The notes under the pieces are model-generated. The model was not told the origin of the DNA and did no database searches. It saw only the letters and a list, made by a program, of their open reading frames with translations. From assembly GCF_029589055.1 (NCBI RefSeq), contig NZ_JARQZP010000003.1, positions 1,922,001-1,986,000 of the forward strand: a DNA stretch of 64,000 nucleotides, given 5' to 3'. This DNA comes from Vibrio hannami. GTDB lineage: Bacteria; Pseudomonadota; Gammaproteobacteria; Enterobacterales; Vibrionaceae. Each line of letters starts with the position of its first letter. Position 1 is the stretch's first letter. Of the stretch, positions 54,102-62,556 are shown in pieces. A program made the translations under genes and the position numbers.

Positions 54102-55298
54102 TTACTCAGCAGAGTAAGGTTTCTTATTCACGGCTAGCTTCCAGATTTTGAAGTTAGCTGTTTTCGGATCTTTAAAGTTCATCTTGCCGTCTACGTGTGT
54201 ATGCAGATTGTTTGACGAAATATAGATGTTGTTGTCTGGTCCCCATGCAAGAGTATCAGGCCAAACCATTGTGTCATCGTATACCAGACGGGTAACATCG
54301 CCGGTTTTCGCGTCGCGCTTCATAATGCCGTTAATCGTCAGACCCGTCATATAAAGGTTGTTGTCGCGGTCAGCTGTCATGCCATCGGTATTTGATGGAA
54401 GGGTAGTCACCTCTTTTACACTCGCCTGAATTTCAGCTTCTGAACGACTGAAATCGCGAAGAATTGCTGTTTCGATCGAGTACAGTGTATTACCAGTCAG
54501 GTTCGTCCAGTATAGGGTGTTCTTGTCACCAGACAATGCGATACCATCAGCACCGGTTAACATCGCATTCTGAGAAAGAACTGGTTTGCCGTTAATGTTA
54601 AAGAAGAAGTTCTTCTCGTTGTTGGTAAACTTGGTTCCTGAAAGCACGCGTCTTGCTGAGTTTGTGTTGCTATCGTAAACAATCAGGCCACCATCAAGAG
54701 GTTGGCAGAAGATGCCTGAGTCGGTGATGTAAGCAAAGCCAGTATCGTTATCTACCGCTACATCATTAAGGAATGAGCACGTTCTGCTGCTGTCTTTATC
54801 GGTAAATTCGTAACGCTGAATCTCTTTGTTTTTGTTGATATCCCAAAGAACCAGCTTTTCATCACCGGGCTTAGTCGGTTGACCAGCAACATGACCCTGG
54901 TCGAGAATCCACATCACGTTGTTACGGTCGATTTCAAAACCTAATACCGCCTTCAAACCTTTAGGGTTATTGATATCATTCATCTTCTCTGAAGGATAAG
55001 GAACCAGCTTATACTCACTACCGTCTTTTTTAAGGCGAGAAAGTGTTGCCGGAATTTCCGGGCCACCCCAGCGTGCTGTCGTTACATAGAGTTCAGACTG
55101 CTTATCTACTTTTACACCCTGCATCAGAGCCTTGCCATAAATGTCGCTTTTTTCCCAGCGCTGTTTAGTCGCTTTATCCTTTACCAGGTACGGCAATGAG
55201 TCCCACTCTGCGACAACTTCTAGCTCGGGTGCTGGTGCAGAAGCAGCCATGACAGAAGTTGAAAGTAGTGTAAGGGTGAATAGATATTTTCCTTTCAT
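54102..55298 (-). CDS. Secreted MRJP/Yellow-family beta-propeller protein
   Basis: 398 residues with a signal peptide (to about VMAAS) and the six-bladed propeller pattern of the major-royal-jelly/Yellow family, related to SMP-30 lactonases: VLGFEIDRNNVMWILDQG, SFLNDVAVDNDTGFAYITDSG, GADGIALSGDKNTLYWTNLTG, NTDGMTADRDNNLYMTG and WPDTLAWGPDNNIYISSN. It could hydrolyse a sugar lactone or bind a ligand in the periplasm. It is the last gene of the sugar-acid strand, 93 bases after the KDPG aldolase and behind a terminator, so probably expressed by read-through or its own promoter. Confidence 0.85.
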   Translation of the reverse strand: MKGKYLFTLTLLSTSVMAASAPAPELEVVAEWDSLPYLVKDKATKQRWEKSDIYGKALMQGVKVDKQSELYVTTARWGGPEIPATLSRLKKDGSEYKLVPYPSEKMNDINNPKGLKAVLGFEIDRNNVMWILDQGHVAGQPTKPGDEKLVLWDINKNKEIQRYEFTDKDSSRTCSFLNDVAVDNDTGFAYITDSGIFCQPLDGGLIVYDSNTNSARRVLSGTKFTNNEKNFFFNINGKPVLSQNAMLTGADGIALSGDKNTLYWTNLTGNTLYSIETAILRDFSRSEAEIQASVKEVTTLPSNTDGMTADRDNNLYMTGLTINGIMKRDAKTGDVTRLVYDDTMVWPDTLAWGPDNNIYISSNNLHTHVDGKMNFKDPKTANFKIWKLAVNKKPYSAE

Positions 55299-55341
55299 CT
55301 TTGTTTCCTTGTTGTTGATAGTATTGCGTTATTAAATCTAT

Positions 55342-55375
55342 AAAAAAGAGGCGAGCCCGGAGAGTAGGGCTCGCC
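55342..55375 (-). terminator. Terminator after the second KDPG aldolase gene
   Basis: On the minus strand the perfect stem GGCGAGCCC/GGGCTCGCC with an 8-base loop is followed by TCTTTTTT. Confidence 0.85.
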
Positions 55376-55391
55376 AGAAAATCGAGGATGT

Positions 55392-56021
55392 TTAGTTTTG
55401 AACTAAATCTACGGCTTCGCGAATTAATACCGCGAGCTCGTCCCACTTATGTGCCGCTACCAGTTTCTTGTCTACCATCCATGAACCACCGCAGCAGGCC
55501 ACACTAGGCAGCGAAAGGTAGTCGGAGATGTTAGAGGTAGTGATGCCACCTGTTGGCATAAACGTTAGCTGGCTATATGGGCCAGAAACCGCTTTAAGAG
55601 CTTTCACACCACCGTTTGCTTCAGCAGGGAAGAACTTGAGTGTGGTTAAGCCAAAGTTCATTGCCTGTTCCATTTCACCTGGAGTAGCAACACCCGGGAT
55701 GATGTCGATGCCGCGGGCAACACAGTGACGAACGGTTTCAGGGTTAAAGCCGGGAGAAACAACCATGGTTGCCCCTGCTTCGATGGCCTGATCCGCTTGT
55801 TCTGGGTTCGTTACTGTTCCAGCAATAAGTAACATCTCAGGAAAGCGTCGGCTTATCGCCTGGATTGCTTCCAGTGCTGCTGGTGAGCGAAGGGTGACTT
55901 CCGCAATAGGAAGTCCGTTGTTGATCAGGGTCTCTGCCAGAGGTATGGCATCTTCGACGCTGTCGATCTGAATCACTGGCACAACTTTGGTTTTTGCTAG
56001 TAGCTCTAGAGCTTCCTTCAT
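55392..56021 (-). CDS. KDPG/KHG aldolase, second copy
   Basis: 209 residues with the Schiff-base K129 in TTLKFFPAEANGG, E41 in AEVTLR, and GTVTNPEQ, SPGFNP and FMPTGGIT. It is clearly paralogous to KdgA at 24615-25241. It overlaps the kinase gene by one base (TAATG), so the two are coupled. It should cleave KDPG or a related 2-keto-3-deoxy sugar phosphate to pyruvate and an aldehyde, ending the pathway of the third TRAP locus. Confidence 0.92.
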   Translation of the reverse strand: MKEALELLAKTKVVPVIQIDSVEDAIPLAETLINNGLPIAEVTLRSPAALEAIQAISRRFPEMLLIAGTVTNPEQADQAIEAGATMVVSPGFNPETVRHCVARGIDIIPGVATPGEMEQAMNFGLTTLKFFPAEANGGVKALKAVSGPYSQLTFMPTGGITTSNISDYLSLPSVACCGGSWMVDKKLVAAHKWDELAVLIREAVDLVQN

Positions 56022-56953
56022 TACGCTTTTACCTCAGCTTTAAATGCCAATACTTGCTCAGTTGTTGGTATTGGAGCGACAGCACCGTAACCCGTTGTTG
56101 TCAGGGCTGCTGCGCAGTTTGCATAGGCAAGAGCGTGTTCAAGCGTTTCGCCTTTTACTACCTGACTTAGGAATGCCCCTGAGAAGCAGTCACCTGCACC
56201 CGTTGCATCAACGGTATCCACTCTGTGACCTCCTGCAGTAAAGCGTCTGTCACCGGTTGCTACCATCGCGCCATCTTTGCCCATTTTTAGGACAACTGTT
56301 TTAGCGCCAAGGCCTAGATAGAAATCAGCAACATCATTTGCATCTTCAAGGCCAGTAAGAAGCTGAGCTTCATCTAGGCTAGGCATACAGAAGTCAACGT
56401 GATGGATAGTTTCGTGAATAACTGCTCTTGCTCTTGAAAGAGGCCACAGTTTAAGACGAAGGTTGGTGTCAAAAGAGATCATGGTGTTTTCTCTTTTTGC
56501 CATTTCAATCGCTTCAAATACAGCGTCGCTGGAAGAATCGCTAATTGCATGGGTAATTGCAGAAGTATGAAGCAGTTTTGCTTCGGCAATAGCACCCAGA
56601 GGGATTTGTTGTGGAGTCACAAGAGAAGCAGCAGAACCTTTGCGATAGAAAGTAAAGTGATGGCCGCGCTCATCGTGAGAAATAAAATAGATACCAGTAG
56701 GTGCATCCGGATTACGAACAACAAAATCAGTTTTTACGCCTTCTTTTTCCCACAGGTCTACGAACTGATCACCGAATACATCACTACCTAAATGAGCAAG
56801 GATGGCAACATTTGCGCCCTGACGAGCAGCACTTACCGAGAAATTAGAGGTATCGCCACCAAAACCACTCAGGTAAGAGACAGCTTCTGTCTGACCCGGA
56901 AGTTGAGAGAATTCGAACAGTGGCTCACCAAACGAAAGAATATCAATAGTCAT
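56021..56953 (-). CDS. PfkB-family sugar kinase, probable KDG kinase
   Basis: 310 residues of the ribokinase/PfkB family: N-terminal ILSFGEPLFEF, GFGGDTSNFSVSAARQGA, ALAYANCAAALTTTGYGA, and the catalytic DATGAGDCFSGAF with the anion hole and Asp base. KDG-kinase-like features and the coupled KDPG aldolase support phosphorylation of 2-keto-3-deoxygluconate or a close relative. It could compensate for the frameshifted kdgK at 23.6-24.6 kb. Its sequence differs considerably from that copy, so it is not a recent duplicate. Confidence 0.88.
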   Translation of the reverse strand: MTIDILSFGEPLFEFSQLPGQTEAVSYLSGFGGDTSNFSVSAARQGANVAILAHLGSDVFGDQFVDLWEKEGVKTDFVVRNPDAPTGIYFISHDERGHHFTFYRKGSAASLVTPQQIPLGAIAEAKLLHTSAITHAISDSSSDAVFEAIEMAKRENTMISFDTNLRLKLWPLSRARAVIHETIHHVDFCMPSLDEAQLLTGLEDANDVADFYLGLGAKTVVLKMGKDGAMVATGDRRFTAGGHRVDTVDATGAGDCFSGAFLSQVVKGETLEHALAYANCAAALTTTGYGAVAPIPTTEQVLAFKAEVKA

Positions 56954-57018
56954 ACTTTTATCTCTTACAAAAAAGCCAGCTGGAAAAGGGGTAACCAGCC
57001 GGCTGCTACAATGAAAAG

Positions 57019-57675
57019 TTAGATACGGCCGTATTTAGCTAAGCCGTCACGTAGTGAACCGCTCTGGATGATCAGTTTTGCCTGCTCCAGTTCACGTGAG
57101 TCGATAGACTGAGACTCACGAAGTACCGCTTCTACGTGTTCCTGAGGTACACAAACCACACCATCTACATCACCGATGATTAGGTCTCCCGGACGGATTA
57201 GTGCTTCACCGATTTGAACTGGCTTATTCGCAGCTACAGTCTTAAAGCGACCTAGTGTTGTACCCGGAGAGATAGTTTTTGAATAAACTGGGAAGTCGTA
57301 GTCACGACGGATTTCAGCGATATCACGCATACCACCGTTAAGAACCGCACCTTCATGCTTGTTCGCTACTGCACCAGCTGTCATCAGGCCACCCCAAACC
57401 GCTACTGTTTCAAGTGCTTTGTCACCAGAGATTACGATGATGCTGCCTTCTTCAGACTCATCGATAGCATCCAGAGCGTGCTGTGGTGGTACTTTCTCAA
57501 GTGTTGCTTCTTCAACAATTGTTACCGCTGGGCCGACAATCTTTTTCTCGTTGATACGGTTTTTGATATCAAAAGGCAGATACATTGTTTTACCAAGTAG
57601 CAGATCACAGGCATCTGCAATTGAAGCGGTTGAGAAGATGTCACGGTATCCGTCGATGATTTCTTTGCTGTACAT
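57019..57675 (-). CDS. RraA-like/HMG-aldolase-family protein
   Basis: 218 residues with the RraA/dimethylmenaquinone-methyltransferase-like fold: IADACDLL, GPAVTI, VWGGLMTAGAVANKHEGAVLNGGMRDI (the GG-x-RD motif of metal-dependent aldolases), SPGTTLGRF and GDLIIGDVDGVVCVP. Relatives include 4-hydroxy-4-methyl-2-oxoglutarate aldolase and oxaloacetate decarboxylases, while true RraA regulates RNase E. The presence of Arg-Asp and the catabolic setting favour an enzyme acting on a 2-keto acid. It is 38 bases downstream of the hydroxyacid dehydrogenase gene. Confidence 0.88.
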   Translation of the reverse strand: MYSKEIIDGYRDIFSTASIADACDLLLGKTMYLPFDIKNRINEKKIVGPAVTIVEEATLEKVPPQHALDAIDESEEGSIIVISGDKALETVAVWGGLMTAGAVANKHEGAVLNGGMRDIAEIRRDYDFPVYSKTISPGTTLGRFKTVAANKPVQIGEALIRPGDLIIGDVDGVVCVPQEHVEAVLRESQSIDSRELEQAKLIIQSGSLRDGLAKYGRI

Positions 57676-57713
57676 GGTTATTTCCTTCGTTTAATAAATT
57701 GAATATTCGGTGA

Positions 57714-58673
57714 TTACTGGTTAACCCAGTTGTTTGGTTTTTCGCCATCAAAGACGCGCAGTACTTCCACAGCACCTTTGTGCTGAAGTTCAACAACAGA
57801 TTCTTCAGTGAACCAGGCTGTGTGGTCGGTACAGATTGCGTTTGGTAGCGTTAATAGAAGGTTGTCTTGCGGAACTGGCTCTGTTTCGAATACATCGATC
57901 CCAGCAGCATGAATTTTGTTTGCTTTTAGCGCTTCATAAAGCGCCTGTTCGTCAACAAGTCCGCCACGGCTGGTGTTAACCAGTACGGCCATAGGTTTCA
58001 TCTTGCTGATAAGGTCGCCATTGATCATATGACGAGTATGTTCATTCAAAGGTGCGTGCAGAGAGATAAAGTCGGATTCGCATACAAGAGTTTCCAGGTC
58101 AACTTTTTGTACACCAACTTCTTTAGCTTGTTCTTCAGTAAGTGCTGGGTCGAACACCATAGTAGTGCGGAAGCCAAGGCCAGAAGCTTTCTCTGCAAAA
58201 CAGCGAGCGATACGGCCAAAACCAACAACACCAAGTATTTTGCCACCCATACGTGGAATAGGTTCTGCCTGGCCGATGCCCCACTTACCATCATGAACAT
58301 CTTTATCGCGGGTAACTACACGGCGAGTAGCGGCAACTAATAGTGAAACGGCGTGTTCTGCAACATCTTCTGAACCGTAATCAGGCACATTCGCAACGTA
58401 AACGCCTTTCTCTTTAGCGTAGTTAAGGTCGATGTTGTCGACACCAACGCCGTAACGAACAATCACTTTACAGTTTTCGGCTGCATCCAGAATTTCGGCA
58501 TCAACAATGGCTTCGCGAACCATAATTGCATCTGCGTTAGCTACCTCTTTTAGGATTTCACTTTTGGCAGTGCCAATTGGTAGTGAAGTGAATTGGGCTT
58601 GATGAGAACTAAGAACCTTTTCTTCTTCCTTGTAATCCAGATATCCAGGTTCAATTACTACTACTTTTTTCAT
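57714..58673 (-). CDS. C-terminal-binding-protein-type D-2-hydroxyacid dehydrogenase
   Basis: 319 residues. The D-isomer-specific 2-hydroxyacid dehydrogenase fold shows VRYGVGVDNID, the NAD-binding GVVGFGRIARCFAEKASGLGF, catalytic Arg in NTSRGGLVDE, Glu in VFETEP and His in DHTAWFTEES, matching the CtBP-like group. It would interconvert a 2-hydroxy and 2-keto acid with NAD(H). First gene of the minus-strand sugar-acid operon, divergent from the third TRAP system across a region with paired repeats and a CRP-like site. Confidence 0.92.
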   Translation of the reverse strand: MKKVVVIEPGYLDYKEEEKVLSSHQAQFTSLPIGTAKSEILKEVANADAIMVREAIVDAEILDAAENCKVIVRYGVGVDNIDLNYAKEKGVYVANVPDYGSEDVAEHAVSLLVAATRRVVTRDKDVHDGKWGIGQAEPIPRMGGKILGVVGFGRIARCFAEKASGLGFRTTMVFDPALTEEQAKEVGVQKVDLETLVCESDFISLHAPLNEHTRHMINGDLISKMKPMAVLVNTSRGGLVDEQALYEALKANKIHAAGIDVFETEPVPQDNLLLTLPNAICTDHTAWFTEESVVELQHKGAVEVLRVFDGEKPNNWVNQ

Positions 58674-58688
58674 GGGCTTTTCCTAAAT

Positions 58689-58756
58689 CTGACATGTTAG
58701 TTTTGATGCTATTTAAGTTTTCAAATGGCGTTTTCACAAGCTGACATGTTAGTTTT
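58689..58756. promoter_or_regulatory. Paired 16-bp direct repeats, probable operators
   Basis: CTGACATGTTAGTTTT occurs exactly at 58689-58704 and 58741-58756, 52 bases apart (five helical turns), in the divergent promoter region. They are likely binding sites for the local regulator, possibly the GntR protein at 61902-62546. Confidence 0.65.
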
Positions 58757-58772
58757 TGTGATAATTGTCACC
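58757..58772. promoter_or_regulatory. CRP-like site
   Basis: TGTGA-TAATTG-TCACC matches the CRP pattern TGTGA-N6-TCACA at nine of ten core positions. It directly adjoins the second direct repeat, fitting catabolite control of the sugar-acid genes. Confidence 0.6.
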
Positions 58773-58903
58773 AAAACAGGTTGAAAAAGCGCCATTTTTT
58801 AGAAAAGAAGATCAAGATCACGTAAAATGAGTGAAATATCAGGTCAGAATGTAAAGGCAAACTGAAATGTCAATTCTGAAATGTAATACGAAGGAACATA
58901 AAC

Positions 58904-59881
58904 ATGAAAAAAAGTACCCTATGCCTGGCCCTTTCAATCGCAATTTCAGGCGTAATTAGTACACAAGCCTTTGCTGAGACGAATATCCGTGTTGGTCATG
59001 GAGCGGCTGACACCTACCACATGCACAAAGCGTGGGTGAAGTTTAAAGAGCTTGTAGAAAAAGAGTCTGGCAATGAAATTACTGTTGATATCTTTCCGAA
59101 TGGTCAGGTTGGTGGTGACCGCGAACTGACCGAAGCAGTACAGTCCGGCATCGTTGATATGACAGCGCCTGTTGTTGAAGTAATGGCAGGATGGGATCCA
59201 GCCTTCTCTGTACCTGGCCTTCCATACACTTTTGGTAGCCGAGCTGATGCATTGAAAGCGCTGAATGGCGAATTTGGTCACAAGCTACTTGATAAAGTAG
59301 AAATGTTCGGAATCAAAGGCTTAGGCTGGATGGAAAACGGCATCCGTAACATCACCAGTAACAAGTGCCCAATCAAGCAACCTTCTGATCTGAGTGGTGT
59401 GAAGATTCGTACTATGCAGGTTGAAGCGCATATGGATGCCTTTAAAGAGATGGGTGCTAACCCGACTCCAATGTCATTCAACGAAGTTTACTCTGCACTT
59501 CAGCAAGGTGTGGTTGATGCACAGGAAAACCCACTAGGCCACATCTATTCTTCTCGTTTCTACGAAGTTCAAAATTGTGTGACGCTATCGGGCCACGTTT
59601 ACTCTACGCACATGGTTCTTGCTAACCCAGATTTCTATGCAGGTCTGTCTGATAAGGACCGCGGTCTAATCGATTCTGCACTTGAGCGTGCAATTGACTA
59701 CCAGCAGGAGGTGATTGCAAGCGAAGAGCAGGAACAATTAGCTGCTATTAAAGCAGCGGGTGTAACTGTGACTAACTTGACACCAGAAGAAGTAGCGAAG
59801 TTCCAGAAAGTAACGGCACCGATTCGTGAGAAATACACGAAACTGGTTGAGCCTGAACTGATTGAAGCACTAAACAAGTAA
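58904..59881 (+). CDS. TRAP transporter substrate-binding protein (third system)
   Basis: 325 residues with a signal peptide (to about TQAFA) and DctP-type blocks NIRVGHGAADTYHMHKAWVKF, DIFPNGQVGGDRELTEAVQSG, VKIRTMQVEAHMDAFKEMGANP (with the conserved Arg) and FNEVYSALQQGVVDAQENP. Two extra Cys (SNKCPIKQ and VQNCVTL) may form a disulfide. It differs clearly from the other two TRAP binding proteins, so another acid is likely the ligand. First gene of dctPQM. Confidence 0.93.
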   Translation: MKKSTLCLALSIAISGVISTQAFAETNIRVGHGAADTYHMHKAWVKFKELVEKESGNEITVDIFPNGQVGGDRELTEAVQSGIVDMTAPVVEVMAGWDPAFSVPGLPYTFGSRADALKALNGEFGHKLLDKVEMFGIKGLGWMENGIRNITSNKCPIKQPSDLSGVKIRTMQVEAHMDAFKEMGANPTPMSFNEVYSALQQGVVDAQENPLGHIYSSRFYEVQNCVTLSGHVYSTHMVLANPDFYAGLSDKDRGLIDSALERAIDYQQEVIASEEQEQLAAIKAAGVTVTNLTPEEVAKFQKVTAPIREKYTKLVEPELIEALNK

Positions 59882-59891
59882 CAGCCATCAC

Positions 59892-59917
59892 GACCCGGCT
59901 ATTTATATAGCCGGGTC
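59892..59917 (+). terminator. Intercistronic hairpin after the binding-protein gene
   Basis: A perfect 11-base stem GACCCGGCTAT/ATAGCCGGGTC with a 4-base loop lies between dctP and dctQ. No T run, so it probably tunes relative expression. Confidence 0.6.
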
Positions 59918-59930
59918 AGAGGATTACATA

Positions 59931-60470
59931 ATGAAATGGTTGAAAATATTAGACGAAAACATTGAAGCCTGGATGATTAACTTCTTGCTGGCAAACATCG
60001 TTTTCTGGATTTTTTTGCAGGTAGTAATGCGCTACATCTTTAGTAACTCATTACCCTGGAGTGAGGAATTTGTCCGTTGGTGCTTCATCTGGTTTATTTG
60101 GGTTGGGGTAAGTTACGGTTTTAAAACACGCAAACACATCTCTGTTACTGCGTTAATCAATCTGTTTCCGAAGCGAGTTTTTGACATCATCAACATCCTC
60201 GTAAACCTGGTTGTACTGTGGTGTATGGTGAAACTGTTCATCTATGGTTGGGAGCAGATTTCAAGCCCGATCATTGCAAGACAAAGTTCGATTGTACTTT
60301 ACTGGCCACTATCTGAGACACGAGTCAGTATGCAATGGCTTTATGGTTCTTTGCCGGTAGGTGCTCTGTTAAGTGCATTCCGCTTACTTCAAAACCTTTA
60401 TCAGGATATCTCCTCGTTGATTAAGACAGAGACTCCGGATTCTTCATTGTCGCACGAGGGAGGTAAGTAA
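59931..60470 (+). CDS. TRAP transporter small membrane subunit (DctQ type)
   Basis: 179 residues, four membrane helices, with IFLQVVMRYIF, WSEEFVRWCFIWFIWVGVSYGF and KTRKHISVTALINLF. It shares one base with the dctM start (TAATG), so it is coupled to it. It forms the small subunit of the third sugar-acid importer. Confidence 0.92.
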   Translation: MKWLKILDENIEAWMINFLLANIVFWIFLQVVMRYIFSNSLPWSEEFVRWCFIWFIWVGVSYGFKTRKHISVTALINLFPKRVFDIINILVNLVVLWCMVKLFIYGWEQISSPIIARQSSIVLYWPLSETRVSMQWLYGSLPVGALLSAFRLLQNLYQDISSLIKTETPDSSLSHEGGK

Positions 60471-61780
60471 TGGTTACTGTTACTCTATTTGGTGTATTTC
60501 TTTTATTAGTACTTCTTGGTGCACCAGTTGCGATTTGTTTGGGTGTATCTTCACTGGTTGTTTTGGAATATCTGCCAAAAACACCAAACATTACTCTACT
60601 TGCGAAAAGTGCGGTAATGGGGGGCAACTCTTTCCCGCTAGTGGCGATTCCATTGTTTGTTCTGGCTGGTGAAATCATGCAGCGTGGTGGATTGTCATCG
60701 CGAATCGTTGGCGCTGCTTATAATCTGGTTGGTCACTTTAAAGCGGGCCTAGCGTACGTAAACGTACTGGCAAGCATGTTCTTTGCAGCAATATCTGGTT
60801 CATCACCAGCAACCGTGGCAGCGATTGGATCTAACATGATTCCTGAAATGGAACGTGTAGGATACAAACGCCCATTTTCTGCAGCAATTACGGCGGCAGC
60901 GGGTATTACTGGCGTTATGATCCCGCCTTCCATACCGCTTATTATTTATGGTGTAACGGCAAACCAGTCTATTGGTAAACTCTTCCTTGCAGGTGTTATT
61001 CCAGGGTTGCTGTTCGGTTTAGGCTTTATGCTTGTGGCCAAGCTGAACGTTAACAAGAACTTGTTCCCAGCTAGTCGCGCGACTAAGAGAATGGAAGATG
61101 CTATTTCTTCCATAGATGAAAGCGCACCGAAAGGCTGGCGTCAGCATTCAATGTGGGCTCTGATTGTTCCGGTGATTATCTTAGGTGGTATCTACGGTGG
61201 TATCTTCACGCCAACGGAAGCTGCTGGTGTAGCGGTAGTGTATGCATTGGTGATCAGTCTTTATATCTACCGCGATTTAAAGATCGGCGATCTGAGCAGT
61301 GTGTTCCTAAAAGCAGGCTTAACTTCAGCAACTGTGCTTGTGATGGTGGTGATGGCGGCTTCGTTTGGTCGACTACTTACCCTGGAGCGTGTACCTGTAG
61401 AAGTCGCAAACATGATTACATCGGTATCCGAGAATCCATTAATCGTACTAATGCTGATAAATATCATGCTACTGATTGTTGGTATGTTCATGGAAACCAT
61501 CGCTTCCATCATCATCCTGACACCAATCCTTCTACCGATTGTTCAGACAATGGGAGTGGACCCGATTCACTTCGGTATCATTATGACGGTTAACCTTGCC
61601 ATCGGATTCTGTACTCCACCATTGGGTGCTAACTTGTTTGTAGCAACGGGTGTAGCGAATGTTTCCCTTGAAGATTTGGTGAAATCGATCACACCGTTCT
61701 TATTTGCAATGTTAGTCATGCTAATGATGGTAACTTTCATTCCACAATTGTCACTGGTCTTACCTTCTATCTTGTTGTAA
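60470..61780 (+). CDS. TRAP transporter large permease (DctM type)
   Basis: 436 residues with about 11-12 spans. Motifs are LVAIPLFVLAGEIMQRGGLS, FFAAISGSSPATVAAIGS, TAAAGITGVMIPPSIPLIIY, IYGGIFTPTEAAGVAVVYAL and NLAIGFCTPPLGANLF. It is more distant from the other two DctM proteins than they are from each other. Ends at a strong terminator. Confidence 0.94.
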   Translation: MVTVTLFGVFLLLVLLGAPVAICLGVSSLVVLEYLPKTPNITLLAKSAVMGGNSFPLVAIPLFVLAGEIMQRGGLSSRIVGAAYNLVGHFKAGLAYVNVLASMFFAAISGSSPATVAAIGSNMIPEMERVGYKRPFSAAITAAAGITGVMIPPSIPLIIYGVTANQSIGKLFLAGVIPGLLFGLGFMLVAKLNVNKNLFPASRATKRMEDAISSIDESAPKGWRQHSMWALIVPVIILGGIYGGIFTPTEAAGVAVVYALVISLYIYRDLKIGDLSSVFLKAGLTSATVLVMVVMAASFGRLLTLERVPVEVANMITSVSENPLIVLMLINIMLLIVGMFMETIASIIILTPILLPIVQTMGVDPIHFGIIMTVNLAIGFCTPPLGANLFVATGVANVSLEDLVKSITPFLFAMLVMLMMVTFIPQLSLVLPSILL

Positions 61781-61797
61781 TGTATGAGTATTGGAAT

Positions 61798-61825
61798 CAA
61801 AGGAGCATGATTCATGCTCCTTTTT
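61798..61825 (+). terminator. Terminator of the third TRAP operon
   Basis: AAAGGAGCATG/CATGCTCCTTT stem with a 3-base loop followed by TTTTTCTC. Confidence 0.9.
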
Positions 61826-61901
61826 CTCGTTTTCTTGACATTTCAGATTAAACAATTAAATTATATAATAATACAAAATAAGATTTGCGAGTGATGTATA
61901 A

Positions 61902-62546
61902 ATGAAGCAAGACCTACTTAAAGATGTCATTTACCGTCGAATTCGGGAGATGATAATTGTTGGCACTTTGCCTATGGGTATGAAGATATCCGAGACGGTG
62001 CTTGCCAATAAGCTAAATGCAACTAAAGCCCCAATACGTGACGCCTTAAAAAGACTTCAAAGCGAAGGTCTGGTTCAGATCAAACCAAAGAGCGGAACCT
62101 TTGTTTTTCATGTAACAGCTGATGAGTTTACCGAGCTGTTGGAGTTTCGGTATTTCATTGAATCCGAAGGGTTAAAACTAGCCTGGAAGAACAACCCTAA
62201 ACAGTTGATTCAGGAACTCTGCTTTATTCTCGATAAAATGGAAGTCTGTTTGAGCAACTCTAGTACGCTTGAGTACCTGAAACTGGACAATCAGTTCCAT
62301 CAGACGTTTATCTCCTTGTGCGATAACCGCTATTTTCAGGAGTCTTATGCTCTGATCTCTGCTCGAATGGCGACTGCCCGAAACCACCTTGGTGGAAACG
62401 AAGAGCATCTTCAGCGTTCTTTCGAACAACATAATTCGATAGTCAGAGCCCTTCAGGACGACAGTATTAATGATGCTATGTATCAGTTGATCTGTCATAT
62501 CCTGCCGGAGCATGGTGCTTACTGGAGCACAGCAAACCTTTCATGA
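61902..62546 (+). CDS. GntR/FCD-family regulator
   Basis: 214 residues. The winged helix (RRIREMIIVGTLPMGMKISETVLANKLNATKAPIRDALKRL) is followed by KPKSGTFV and an FCD ligand domain (LLEFRYFIESEGLKLAW, DNQFHQTFISLCDN, HLQRSFEQHNSIVRALQ). The metal/ligand-binding Asp and His residues of FCD domains are present. Its place after the TRAP operon makes it the likely regulator of this locus, perhaps through the TGACATGTTAG repeats. Confidence 0.9.
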   Translation: MKQDLLKDVIYRRIREMIIVGTLPMGMKISETVLANKLNATKAPIRDALKRLQSEGLVQIKPKSGTFVFHVTADEFTELLEFRYFIESEGLKLAWKNNPKQLIQELCFILDKMEVCLSNSSTLEYLKLDNQFHQTFISLCDNRYFQESYALISARMATARNHLGGNEEHLQRSFEQHNSIVRALQDDSINDAMYQLICHILPEHGAYWSTANLS

Positions 62547-62556
62547 GTGTTTCTAA

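Noticed and set aside
57019..57675. RraA-like protein as the RNase E inhibitor RraA
   Set aside because: It sits inside a catabolic operon and keeps the GG-x-RD aldolase motif, so a metabolic enzyme is more likely.
61153..61593. Plus-strand 146-residue ORF inside the third dctM
   Set aside because: Out-of-frame reading of a conserved permease, rich in Cys, Asp and Arg from codon shadowing.
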